Assembly (NCBI GenBank): GCA_013138675.1
Contig: WTCH01000255.1
Coordinates: 1 to 26,324, forward strand
DNA length: 26,324 bases
Direction: 5' to 3'
Origin: Woeseiaceae bacterium
GTDB lineage: Bacteria > Pseudomonadota > Gammaproteobacteria > Steroidobacterales > Woeseiaceae
Both the position numbers and the translations under genes were made by a program. This document shows, piece by piece, positions 1 to 6,421 of the stretch; within the stretch, counting starts at the first letter, position 1, and the number at the start of each line of letters is the position of its first letter. Under the pieces are notes generated by a model. The model had not been told where the DNA came from, ran no database searches, and saw nothing but the letters and a program-made list of their open reading frames with translations.

Positions 1-869
1 ACAGGCAGGCGATCTACCATGCCCTTGATCAATTTTCGACCGCGTTGCTCGTGACCCGGATGTGACGGGAGTTCGGAGAGTCTTGTCGTCGCCTTCCCCA
101 GGTCATGCACGAGGGCTGCGAATCGTACTTCGACGTCGTCGCTGAGTTTCTCGGATTGCTCTACAACCATCATCGTGTGTACACCGGTATCGACTTCAGG
201 GTGCCACTTGACGGGTTGCGGCACGCCAAACAATGCATCGACTTCCGGAAACACGACACGCAGTGCGCCACAGGCACGCAACGCCTCGAAATAGAGTCGC
301 GGATTGGGCCCGGCGAGCGCAGATTCGGTTTCTTTCCAGACCCGGTCCGGCACGAGCGCATCCGCTTCACCGTCTGCCACCATCTGGCGCATCAGGTCGC
401 GCGTTTCCGGGGCGATGCGAAAGCCGAGGTGAGCAAATCGTGCGGCGAACTTCGCGGCTCGAAGGATGCGCACCGGGTCTTCGATAAACGCGTCTGACAC
501 GTGGCGGATCAGGCGCCTTTCGAGGTCCTGGAGCCCGCCAAACGGGTCGATCAGTTCACCCGAGTCGTCAACGGCCAGCGCATTGATCGTCAGGTCGCGA
601 CGGCTGAGATCTTCCTCAATCGTCACGTCGGGTGAGGTGTCGAATGCAAAGCCGTGATATCCGGCCGCCGTCTTTCGTTCGGTTCGGGCGAGTGCGTACT
701 CTTCGTTACTGTCGGGATGCAGAAAGACGGGAAAATTCTTGCCGACCTGTTTGTAACCCTCGCCGGTAAGTTCGTCCGGTGTCGCGCCCACGACGCACCA
801 GTCCCGTTCCTTCACGGGAAGTCCCAGCCGCTCATCACGAACGGCGCCACCGACGAGGTACACTTGCAT
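1..869 (-). CDS. cca: CCA tRNA nucleotidyltransferase (C-terminus outside window)
   Basis: Adds or repairs the 3' CCA end of tRNAs in the cytosol. Read from the ATG at 867-869 on the minus strand, the protein begins MQVYLVGGAVRDE and contains the nucleotidyltransferase signature GGAVRD (residues 7-12), the ERDW metal-site region (21-24), EEYALARTERK and EDLSRRDLTINALA. These are followed by an HD-domain segment (HTMMV, then LVHDLGKATT) typical of the longer gammaproteobacterial Cca with phosphohydrolase activity. About 289 codons are present; the E. coli protein has about 412, so roughly the last 120 residues lie beyond base 1. The first metal carboxylate is Glu21 where E. coli has Asp, a conservative change. 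It is divergent from the lipoprotein gene at 897 with only 27 bases between the start codons. Confidence 0.96.
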   Translation of the reverse strand, partial: MQVYLVGGAVRDERLGLPVKERDWCVVGATPDELTGEGYKQVGKNFPVFLHPDSNEEYALARTERKTAAGYHGFAFDTSPDVTIEEDLSRRDLTINALAVDDSGELIDPFGGLQDLERRLIRHVSDAFIEDPVRILRAAKFAARFAHLGFRIAPETRDLMRQMVADGEADALVPDRVWKETESALAGPNPRLYFEALRACGALRVVFPEVDALFGVPQPVKWHPEVDTGVHTMMVVEQSEKLSDDVEVRFAALVHDLGKATTRLSELPSHPGHEQRGRKLIKGMVDRLP

Positions 870-896
870 CGGGCGATTCTAGCATCGAGGGCAGAC

Positions 897-1865
897 ATGA
901 TCGTAACGTTCGGCAATCGGTGTGGCCGTGGGCTGATTCTGGGCTGCATCACGCTATCGCTGTCCGGTTGTTACTACGTGCAGGCGGCACGTGGTCAACT
1001 CGACGTGATGAGCAAGCGTGAGCCGATCAACGAACTCATCGAAGCGCCCGACACGCCCGAGGATCTGGCGCTGCGGCTGGAATTGGTAAATGAAGCCAGG
1101 CAGTTCGCAATCGATGAACTGCAGCTGCCCGACAATGACAGTTATCGCAGTTATGCGGATCTTGGGCGTGACTACGTCGTATGGAACGTCTTTGCCGCAC
1201 CCGAGTTTTCTCTCGATCCGAAAACGTGGTGCTTCCCGGTGGCCGGTTGTGTTGCTTATCGTGGCTACTTCTCAGAGGACGCGGCAGAGCGCAAGGCGGA
1301 GCAGCTGCACGATGATGGCTTTGACGTCGCAGTCGGTGGTATTTCGGCGTACTCAACATTGGGCAGGTTCGATGATCCGGTACTGAACACGATGATGCAC
1401 TGGGCGGACGCGGACCTTGTCGCGACCATTTTTCATGAATTGGCCCACCAGGTGCTTTACGTCAAGAACGACAGTGCTTTCAATGAATCGTTCGCGACTA
1501 CTGTCGAGGAAATTGGTATCGAACGGTGGTTATCCAGCCGCGATCAGGACGCCGACTTCAGTGACTACGTCGAGCGCCGGGAACAGCGCAAGGTGACATT
1601 GGAGGTTATTGCCGTGGCGCGCACGGATCTCGAAAAGCTTTACGCGACTTCAATGGCAGCACACGAAATGCGGCGTGCCAAGGAAATCAGGCTTGCGCAG
1701 TTGGCCAGTGAACTGCCTGCTGATTTCGAAATCGATCTGAACAACGCACGACTTGCCTCAATGAGTCTGTACCAGAGCCGTGTACCTGAGTTTCGGGCGT
1801 TGTACGAGGAATGTGAGCGCGAGTTGCGCTGCTTCTACGACCAGGCCGAATTTTTGAGTCAGTGA
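897..1865 (+). CDS. Predicted aminopeptidase lipoprotein (DUF2265/COG4324 family)
   Basis: Predicted zinc metallopeptidase anchored as a lipoprotein. I start it at the ATG at 897, preceded by GAGG at 887-890. The open frame continues upstream, but only this start gives a signal peptide: a basic N-terminus, a hydrophobic stretch, and the lipobox LSGC with Cys25 as the lipidation site. The product is 322 residues. HELAH (residues 180-184) is the HExxH zinc motif, followed by the FNESFATTVEE segment that probably supplies the third ligand. This pattern fits the family usually annotated 'predicted aminopeptidase'; substrates are unknown. The gene is divergent from cca and ends directly against a 44-base repeat. 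Family call by motif memory, not by search. Confidence 0.85.
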   Translation: MIVTFGNRCGRGLILGCITLSLSGCYYVQAARGQLDVMSKREPINELIEAPDTPEDLALRLELVNEARQFAIDELQLPDNDSYRSYADLGRDYVVWNVFAAPEFSLDPKTWCFPVAGCVAYRGYFSEDAAERKAEQLHDDGFDVAVGGISAYSTLGRFDDPVLNTMMHWADADLVATIFHELAHQVLYVKNDSAFNESFATTVEEIGIERWLSSRDQDADFSDYVERREQRKVTLEVIAVARTDLEKLYATSMAAHEMRRAKEIRLAQLASELPADFEIDLNNARLASMSLYQSRVPEFRALYEECERELRCFYDQAEFLSQ

Positions 1866-1909
1866 TCGCCCGCTGGCCAGGTCCCCCTTGAGGGGAGGCG
1901 GGCTCCTAC
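1866..1909. repeat. 44-base REP-like palindromic repeat, solo copy
   Basis: This stretch begins right after the aminopeptidase stop and ends one base before the slt stop, so it fills the gap between two convergent genes. It is the reverse complement of 15361-15404 with a single mismatch. Outer arms GCCCGC/GCGGGC and an inner CCCC-TCAA-GGGG hairpin make it strongly foldable. The terminal GTAGGAGC with GCGGGC resembles REP elements of pseudomonads and xanthomonads (family resemblance from memory). It may act as a bidirectional terminator. Confidence 0.8.
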
Positions 1910-1910
1910 T

Positions 1911-3905
1911 CTAGTTTTGGGCCACCTGTTCGGTTTTCGACTCAGCACTGACGATGCGCATTTCGTCCGACAGGCGCCGCACTTCACCCGTCATGCGCCA
2001 GTGGAAGATTATCTCGGCTGCCAACACGCGCCGGACATAGCCACGGGTTTCATTGAACGGAATATTCTCTATCCACACGCGTGCATCCAGGTCCCCGACC
2101 TGTGGCAACCACGCGTCGACGCGATGTGGGCCGGCATTGTAGGCGGCTGTTGCGAGTACCTGGTTGCCGCCGTAACGCGCGGCCATCTGGCCGAGGTAGG
2201 TTGTTCCCAGCCGAATGTTGCTCTGGGGATCTGTCAGTGTATCCAGGCCGGAATATGGCAGTTTAATCTCCCGGGCGACTTTCTTGCCGGTTGCTGGCAT
2301 CAGCTGCATAAGGCCAATAGCGCCGGCACTCGAGCGGACATCGCGCATGAACAGGCTTTCGCTGCGGGCAACGCCATACGCCCAGGTGAGCGATATGCTC
2401 GCCTCTGCAGCGTACTCCTGGAACGTCTCGTCATAGGGCATCGGGTAGCGTAGCGACAGGTCGTCGTAATCACCGACACTTGCCGCTGCGGCGATCGCGC
2501 GCGAATGCCATCCCCAGCGATGGGCGAGAATCGCAGCCTGCATTTTGTCTGCCTTGTCGAAGTAACTTACGGTGGCATCCCATTCGGAGCGACCGCGGCC
2601 ATCGAGCCCAACCTGGAACAACTCCCGCGCACGTGAAAGGTCTGGTCGATCGCCAAGCTCGGCAAGCCGCTGCTCGTCTGCAACAAACGCACTGCCGCCC
2701 AACGCGTAGGGCAGGGCGAGTTCGTCGGCTGCGAGGAAGCCATAATAGCTGCGCTCATTTGCGAGCTCAGCGAGAACCGCTTCGCCTTCAGGAATGCGGT
2801 TGTTGCGTTGTAACGCAATGCCTCGCCAGTAACGCCATTCTTCGGTATTGAGTTCCGTGTTGCTCATCGCATCAATGTCGGCAAGCAGGTTCGACCAGTC
2901 ATGTTTCCGCAAACTCGAGCGTGCGCGCCAGCGCATGACTTCATCGTTTTGCGCGGCCACCGGCAACTTGATCAGTAGTTCGTAGGCACCCGGTAAATTG
3001 TCTCGCGCTGTCCACAAGGCAATATGTCTTGATGTGCGCAGCTCCTGTTCGGCGCTGAAACGCTTGCCCTTTGAGATGCCCTTCCAGAGTGTGAATGCGA
3101 GGTCAGGGTCGTCATAGGTGATGCGCTCGATAGCGTAAGCGAGTTGCTCTCGAGTTGCGGCATCATTGGTCCACTTCTTATCGTTGCGCACAAACGACTC
3201 GGGATTGCGCTGTGCGGTAATCCACTGGCTCGCGATATCAATGTGTTGCTGGTCGATTGATTTGCCGAGCCAACGCGCTATCGAAAACTCGCGCGCATCT
3301 ATCGCGAGCTCAAAACGCCTTAGGTACTGGGTTTGGTGCAGATGGTTCTGATTGCTCAGGAACTGGAAGACCGGGTTGCATTCCTCAACCTGGCTTTCGC
3401 CAACCGTCCACAAGTCGACTGCGCGGTTCACGACGCGTGCTGTACGCCCTGCCTCGAGTTCGGCCTGCAGTGCCAGGCAGTCGAGTTTGGCAACGTCGAG
3501 TCCCTGGTAGAACTGCTGGTAAATGCTCAGGTAGCTGTCGAGGTGGCCAATGCGGGCCAGGTGCAGGGCGTAGCGGTAGCGTAGCTCTCGCGCCGGCTTG
3601 AGCACGCCATAGTGGTCCAGGAAACTCTCGACCTGGCCGTGATCGATTTTTTTCAGGTTGGCCCGAAACCATGCGGCTCGAAGGTCGGGCCAGAGGACGT
3701 AGTCCTCGAGCGACTGCCGGTCACTGGCACTGAGCGCATCCACTGCACTCCAACTGCCGAGTTCGACGTCCGCGTAAACGCGTTTGAAGAGTTCGCGCTG
3801 TGAATCAAGAGCGTTGTCGGCCAATACGACCGGGCTGGCCGCAAGAATCAGCAGCGCCCAAAGGTACGCACGAATTCGTTGAGCTGTGTTTCGCGTCAGA
3901 GGCAT
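1911..3905 (-). CDS. slt: Soluble lytic murein transglycosylase (Slt70 family, GH23)
   Basis: Periplasmic enzyme that cleaves peptidoglycan glycan strands, leaving 1,6-anhydro-MurNAc ends. The 664-residue product starts with a signal peptide (basic start, then AYLWALLILAASPVVLA, cleavage probably after LADN or just before). A long alpha-helical region of about 450 residues follows, matching the Slt70 superhelical ring. The C-terminal catalytic domain carries VARSESLF with the putative catalytic Glu516, then GAIGLMQLMPATGKKVA and ATAAYNAGPHRV, all hallmark GH23 motifs. Length fits the family. It is 66 bases downstream of degQ on the same strand and may be co-transcribed. No good ribosome binding site is visible; the start codon lies at the foot of a perfect 8-base-pair inverted repeat. 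Confidence 0.95.
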   Translation of the reverse strand: MPLTRNTAQRIRAYLWALLILAASPVVLADNALDSQRELFKRVYADVELGSWSAVDALSASDRQSLEDYVLWPDLRAAWFRANLKKIDHGQVESFLDHYGVLKPARELRYRYALHLARIGHLDSYLSIYQQFYQGLDVAKLDCLALQAELEAGRTARVVNRAVDLWTVGESQVEECNPVFQFLSNQNHLHQTQYLRRFELAIDAREFSIARWLGKSIDQQHIDIASQWITAQRNPESFVRNDKKWTNDAATREQLAYAIERITYDDPDLAFTLWKGISKGKRFSAEQELRTSRHIALWTARDNLPGAYELLIKLPVAAQNDEVMRWRARSSLRKHDWSNLLADIDAMSNTELNTEEWRYWRGIALQRNNRIPEGEAVLAELANERSYYGFLAADELALPYALGGSAFVADEQRLAELGDRPDLSRARELFQVGLDGRGRSEWDATVSYFDKADKMQAAILAHRWGWHSRAIAAAASVGDYDDLSLRYPMPYDETFQEYAAEASISLTWAYGVARSESLFMRDVRSSAGAIGLMQLMPATGKKVAREIKLPYSGLDTLTDPQSNIRLGTTYLGQMAARYGGNQVLATAAYNAGPHRVDAWLPQVGDLDARVWIENIPFNETRGYVRRVLAAEIIFHWRMTGEVRRLSDEMRIVSAESKTEQVAQN

Positions 3906-3936
3906 CGTTAGAAACAGAAGCTACAAGAGCCTCTGA
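3896..3936 (-). promoter_or_regulatory. Inverted repeat around slt start codon
   Basis: TCAGAGGC (3896-3903) and GCCTCTGA (3929-3936) form a perfect 8-base-pair stem with a 25-base loop. In the slt mRNA the stem begins at the last base of the AUG, so the start region would be held at the foot of the hairpin. It could modulate translation or, in DNA, be a binding site; function is inferred only. Confidence 0.4.
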
Positions 3937-3939
3937 TTC

Positions 3940-3983
3940 TAACGTATTTGCAGGCTAACGTAATTGGACCATTAGCGTATTTG
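3940..3983. repeat. Three imperfect 11-base direct repeats
   Basis: TAACGTATTTG (from 3940), TAACGTAATTG (from 3956) and TAGCGTATTTG (from 3973) recur at 16-17 base spacing between degQ and slt. The last copy overlaps the end of the degQ coding sequence. They could be a small tandem duplication or clustered protein sites. Confidence 0.5.
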
Positions 3984-5321
3984 AAGCATTAGGGATCGAT
4001 CGCCGCGCTGCACGAGCAAGAACAGAATATTGTTGGCGCGGGCGAGCTCACCAAGCTGCTGCACATTGCGAACCGTGCGGCGATTCACCGCAGTAATCAC
4101 GTCGCCGGTACGAATGCCGCGTTGTGCCGCCGGGCTACCATCCTCGACGCCGGTCACTTCAATACCGCCTTCTGCACCGCTCGACGTCGTAAAAGTCGCA
4201 AACTGCGCACCCTCCAGACCCGGGTGTATGTCTGTGCCGTCGCTGAGTGCAACCTGTTGTTGCTGAAGTATCGCGGTTGTGTTCTTCGTCTCACCATCAC
4301 GGATGTAGGTGATATTGACGTCCTCGCCCGATCCCATCAGGCCGATCGCATTGCGTAGCTTCGAGGCATCGTCGATCTTGTTTCCGTCCACCGCAACGAT
4401 GATGTCGTCAACCCTGAGGCCGGATTTTTCAGCTGCGGAACCTGGCACGATCTCGGTAATCAGCGCTCCCTGGTCGACAGAGGCATTCAGCGCTTCAGCG
4501 GCTTCAGCATCGATACCCTGGATGGTCACGCCAAGCAGGCCGCGGCGCACTTCGCCAAAGTCGAGAATCTGGCTCATGATCGAACTGGCAATTTCGGTTG
4601 GAACCGCAAAGCCGATACCGACATTGCCGCCGGACCGGCTGACGATCATCGAGTTAATGCCGACGAGTTCGCCGTTCATGTTCACAAGCGCGCCACCCGA
4701 GTTGCCGGGATTAATCGAGGCGTCCGTCTGGATGAAATCCTCATAGCCGTCACGATTGAAACCAGCGCGGCCCAGTGCACTGACAATGCCCGAGGTCACT
4801 GTATGGCTCAGCCCGAATGGATTTCCGATCGCCAGCACGAAATCGCCAACCCGGACGATTTCCGAGTCCCCAATGGGCATTTCGACGAGGCCTTCGGCCT
4901 CAACCTTGATCAGGGCGATATCCGTTGCCGGGTCCGAGCCGATGATCTCGGCATCGTGGGTTTCCCCGTCCATCAGCGTTACCTGGATTGTATCGGCGTT
5001 GGCGACGACGTGGTGATTCGTGAGGATGTAGCCACGCAAAGCATCAACGATGACACCGGAACCGGCACTAACGGCTTCGCTTGTCCCCCCGGGCACGTTG
5101 GGTCCGCCAAAAAACCGCCAGAACGGGTCGTCACCAAACGGGTTTCGCTGCGTAACCGTATGGGAGACGCGGATGTTCACGACGGCCGGCGAGGCCCTCT
5201 CGACAAGGGGCGCCAGGCTGGGCACAGCCTGACCGTCCAGGACGGCAGGCATTTGTGCGGTTGCAGTTGCCGATACGGCGAGTAAAAGTCCGGCAAGGGC
5301 CAGTCGCATGTTCGAAATCAT
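3972..5321 (-). CDS. degQ: Periplasmic serine endoprotease, DegQ/MucD type
   Basis: HtrA-family periplasmic protease/chaperone that degrades misfolded envelope proteins. I choose the ATG at 5319-5321 because AGGA lies 5 bases upstream and it gives a clean signal peptide (LALAGLLLAVSATATA, then QMPAVL). An ATG at 5333 is possible; one at 5369 would fall inside the predicted promoter. The product is 449 residues. The trypsin-like domain shows TNHHVV (His104), ATDIALIKV (Asp134) and PGNSGGAL (Ser208), the catalytic triad. Two PDZ domains follow, around residues 255-345 and 365-445, as in DegP/DegQ rather than single-PDZ DegS. It lies between hsp20 and slt on one strand. The Q-linker and overall length favour DegQ/MucD, but DegP cannot be excluded. 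Confidence 0.94.
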   Translation of the reverse strand: MISNMRLALAGLLLAVSATATAQMPAVLDGQAVPSLAPLVERASPAVVNIRVSHTVTQRNPFGDDPFWRFFGGPNVPGGTSEAVSAGSGVIVDALRGYILTNHHVVANADTIQVTLMDGETHDAEIIGSDPATDIALIKVEAEGLVEMPIGDSEIVRVGDFVLAIGNPFGLSHTVTSGIVSALGRAGFNRDGYEDFIQTDASINPGNSGGALVNMNGELVGINSMIVSRSGGNVGIGFAVPTEIASSIMSQILDFGEVRRGLLGVTIQGIDAEAAEALNASVDQGALITEIVPGSAAEKSGLRVDDIIVAVDGNKIDDASKLRNAIGLMGSGEDVNITYIRDGETKNTTAILQQQQVALSDGTDIHPGLEGAQFATFTTSSGAEGGIEVTGVEDGSPAAQRGIRTGDVITAVNRRTVRNVQQLGELARANNILFLLVQRGDRSLMLQIR

Positions 5322-5348
5322 CGTATTCCTCATAACAAGATCAGACCT

Positions 5349-5374
5349 ATATAGGGCGGGCCGGTTCATTCAAG
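5349..5374 (-). promoter_or_regulatory. Sigma-32-like (heat-shock) promoter of degQ
   Basis: On the minus strand, CTTGAAT (5374-5368), 11 bases, then CCCTATAT (5356-5349) approximates the heat-shock consensus CTTGAAA-N11-16-CCCCATnT. It would start transcription about 20 bases upstream of the chosen degQ start codon. Confidence 0.55.
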
Positions 5375-5399
5375 CCTGGGGCGGGCCAGTCCATTAAAG
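5354..5399. repeat. Tandem 21-base direct repeat upstream of degQ
   Basis: Two imperfect copies, 5354-5374 and 5379-5399, are offset by 25 bases and share GGGCGGGCC plus a related TTCATTCAAG/TCCATTAAAG tail. The copy nearer degQ holds the -35 element of the predicted heat-shock promoter; the other would give a degenerate second version of it. Confidence 0.6.
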
Positions 5400-5437
5400 C
5401 AAAGATGCCCGATCGCAACAAAGCGTTGCAACCGGGC
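5398..5437 (-). terminator. Predicted rho-independent terminator of hsp20
   Basis: The arms 5407-5419 and 5425-5437 form a 13-base-pair stem on the minus-strand transcript (11 Watson-Crick pairs and two G-U) with a 5-base loop. ATCTTTGCTTT follows. It sits about 17 bases after the hsp20 stop codon. The U tract is imperfect, so termination may be partial with some read-through into degQ. Confidence 0.7.
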
Positions 5438-5453
5438 AATCTGATTTTGTGCC

Positions 5454-5894
5454 TCAGGCGACTTCGACAGTAATGCGTCGCGGCTGCACGACGGGCAGCT
5501 TGGGAATCGACACTTCGAGGATGCCATTGGTGCTCCTCGCGGCAATGCCCTCTGCATCCGCAGTTTCCGGCAGCGTGAAACGGCGATGGAAACGGCCGCT
5601 GACGCGCTCAAAGCGGCGTACGCCTTCAGCGTCTTCATGTTTTTCGGTGTGGCGTTCGCCTGCGATCGTCAAAACGCCATCTTCCATACTGATGTCGATG
5701 TCAGCGGCAACGACGCCCGGGACATCGGCCCTGATCAGGAAACGTTCGTTTTCTTCTATAATGTCGACAGCAGGGACCCAGTCAGAAACGGGTGTTTCAG
5801 GGCCGCCACGCCCGCTGCGGCGGGCTTGAATGCGGTCCAGATCGCGCTGTACAAGGTCGGCGATCGACCATGGTTCAAAACGTACAAGGTTCAT
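5454..5894 (-). CDS. Small heat-shock protein, Hsp20/alpha-crystallin family
   Basis: ATP-independent cytosolic holdase chaperone. I start at the ATG at 5892-5894 (MNLVRFEPWS), 7 bases after AGGAG; the adjacent ATG at 5897 would be only 3 bases from that site. The product is 146 residues, normal for the family. A short N-terminal arm is followed by the alpha-crystallin domain beginning near WVPAVDIIEENERF, with DVPGVVAADIDISMEDGVLTI split by the usual loop and the signature NGILEVSIPK. The C-terminal ITV triplet in RRITVEVA matches the IxI/V anchoring motif used in oligomer assembly. It is transcribed from a near-perfect heat-shock promoter, stands upstream of the protease gene degQ on the same strand, and ends at its own hairpin terminator. 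Confidence 0.95.
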   Translation of the reverse strand: MNLVRFEPWSIADLVQRDLDRIQARRSGRGGPETPVSDWVPAVDIIEENERFLIRADVPGVVAADIDISMEDGVLTIAGERHTEKHEDAEGVRRFERVSGRFHRRFTLPETADAEGIAARSTNGILEVSIPKLPVVQPRRITVEVA

Positions 5895-5895
5895 C

Positions 5896-5932
5896 ATTTT
5901 CTCCTGGCATTTACGGACGAAGCACAGAAAAT
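5896..5932 (-). promoter_or_regulatory. Possible RNA thermometer in hsp20 leader
   Basis: In the predicted leader, AUUUUCU (complement of 5926-5932) can pair perfectly with AGAAAAU (complement of 5896-5902), which covers the end of the Shine-Dalgarno sequence and the start-codon region. A 7-base-pair, A/U-rich stem with a 23-base loop would melt easily on heating. Known small heat-shock genes often use such elements (ROSE, fourU), but no canonical ROSE or fourU motif is present here. Confidence 0.3.
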
Positions 5933-5961
5933 TGTGATCGTCAAAAAGCTCTTGTTGAGGA

Positions 5962-5989
5962 AAATGGGGTCGCAAAATGGCAATTCAAG
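5962..5989 (-). promoter_or_regulatory. Sigma-32 (heat-shock) promoter of hsp20
   Basis: Minus-strand CTTGAAT (5989-5983), a 13-base spacer and CCCCATTT (5969-5962) match the sigma-32 consensus almost perfectly. Predicted transcription start is near 5955, giving a leader of about 60 bases. Confidence 0.85.
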
Positions 5990-6057
5990 ACCGGGATTTG
6001 TCGATTGCTCCGGCCGCATATGCGCATTTTTTAACGATTTCAGCGTTTCACTTAATG

Positions 6058-6073
6058 CCACTATATGTAGTGG
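6058..6073. promoter_or_regulatory. NrdR-like box
   Basis: CCACTATATGTAGTGG has perfect 6-base arms (CCACTA/TAGTGG) and closely matches the NrdR operator form ACACTATATATAGTGT known upstream of ribonucleotide reductase genes. Boxes usually come in pairs; a partner is not clear, only a right half-site AAGTGT ending at 6095. It lies about 120 bases upstream of the sigma-70-like promoter I can see, so its exact target promoter is uncertain. Confidence 0.7.
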
Positions 6074-6194
6074 ATTTAAAATTTGCCGAAAGTGTCATTT
6101 TTTTTCCCATGTATTTAAAGGACTTACTGCAGAACAATTCGTAACTCATTGTTTTTAAACTCTAAAAGCCTTCGGGCTAAATTCCGACAAACCC

Positions 6195-6221
6195 TTGACA
6201 GTCGACCGCTACGGGCATAAT
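6195..6221 (+). promoter_or_regulatory. Sigma-70-like promoter ahead of nrdJa
   Basis: TTGACA (6195-6200) matches the -35 consensus and CATAAT (6216-6221) the -10, with a short 15-base spacer. It predicts an mRNA leader of about 190 bases before the nrdJa start at 6422. Confidence 0.5.
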
Positions 6222-6227
6222 CTTGTC

Positions 6228-6421
6228 TTCGTTCGGACACAACATCTTGTGTCCAATCATGAAAGGAAACGAGGCCATTTCTGGCACTCGCCGCGTGAAA
6301 AAGCACGCGCGGTGGGCGGGTCGCTGTTTCTCTTTGAAAAGTGCAAAAAACAAGAGTGATCTCCATAAAGTGGAGATATACGGGGTCTCCACCACGGAGA
6401 AGAAGGGGAGAAGTTAGACCA
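6228..6421 (+). promoter_or_regulatory. Structured leader of nrdJa
   Basis: Four hairpins with perfect stems occur in under 170 bases: GGACACA/TGTGTCC (6235-6254), CGCGTG/CACGCG (6292-6309), ATCTCCA/TGGAGAT (6359-6377) and TCTCC/GGAGA (6386-6400). The last two repeat the same TCTCC/GGAGA stem sequence, so alternative pairings are possible. The ribosome site AGGGGAG (about 6404-6410) follows directly. I see no cobalamin-riboswitch B12 box. A cis-acting RNA role is inference. Confidence 0.4.

Noticed and set aside
654..896. Longer N-terminus for the aminopeptidase lipoprotein
   Set aside because: It would overlap cca on the other strand and bury the signal peptide and lipobox inside the protein.
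6015..6024. CGCATATGCG palindrome followed by a T run as terminator or operator
   Set aside because: Too short a stem and no gene ends here; probably chance.
6341..6421. Longer N-terminus for NrdJa starting at 6341
   Set aside because: The extension is basic and unlike the family and overlaps the hairpin leader; a ribosome site and family-like start are at 6422.
6228..6421. Cobalamin riboswitch before the B12-dependent reductase
   Set aside because: No B12 box (GCCACTG-like) or the other conserved segments are visible; the hairpins are too simple.
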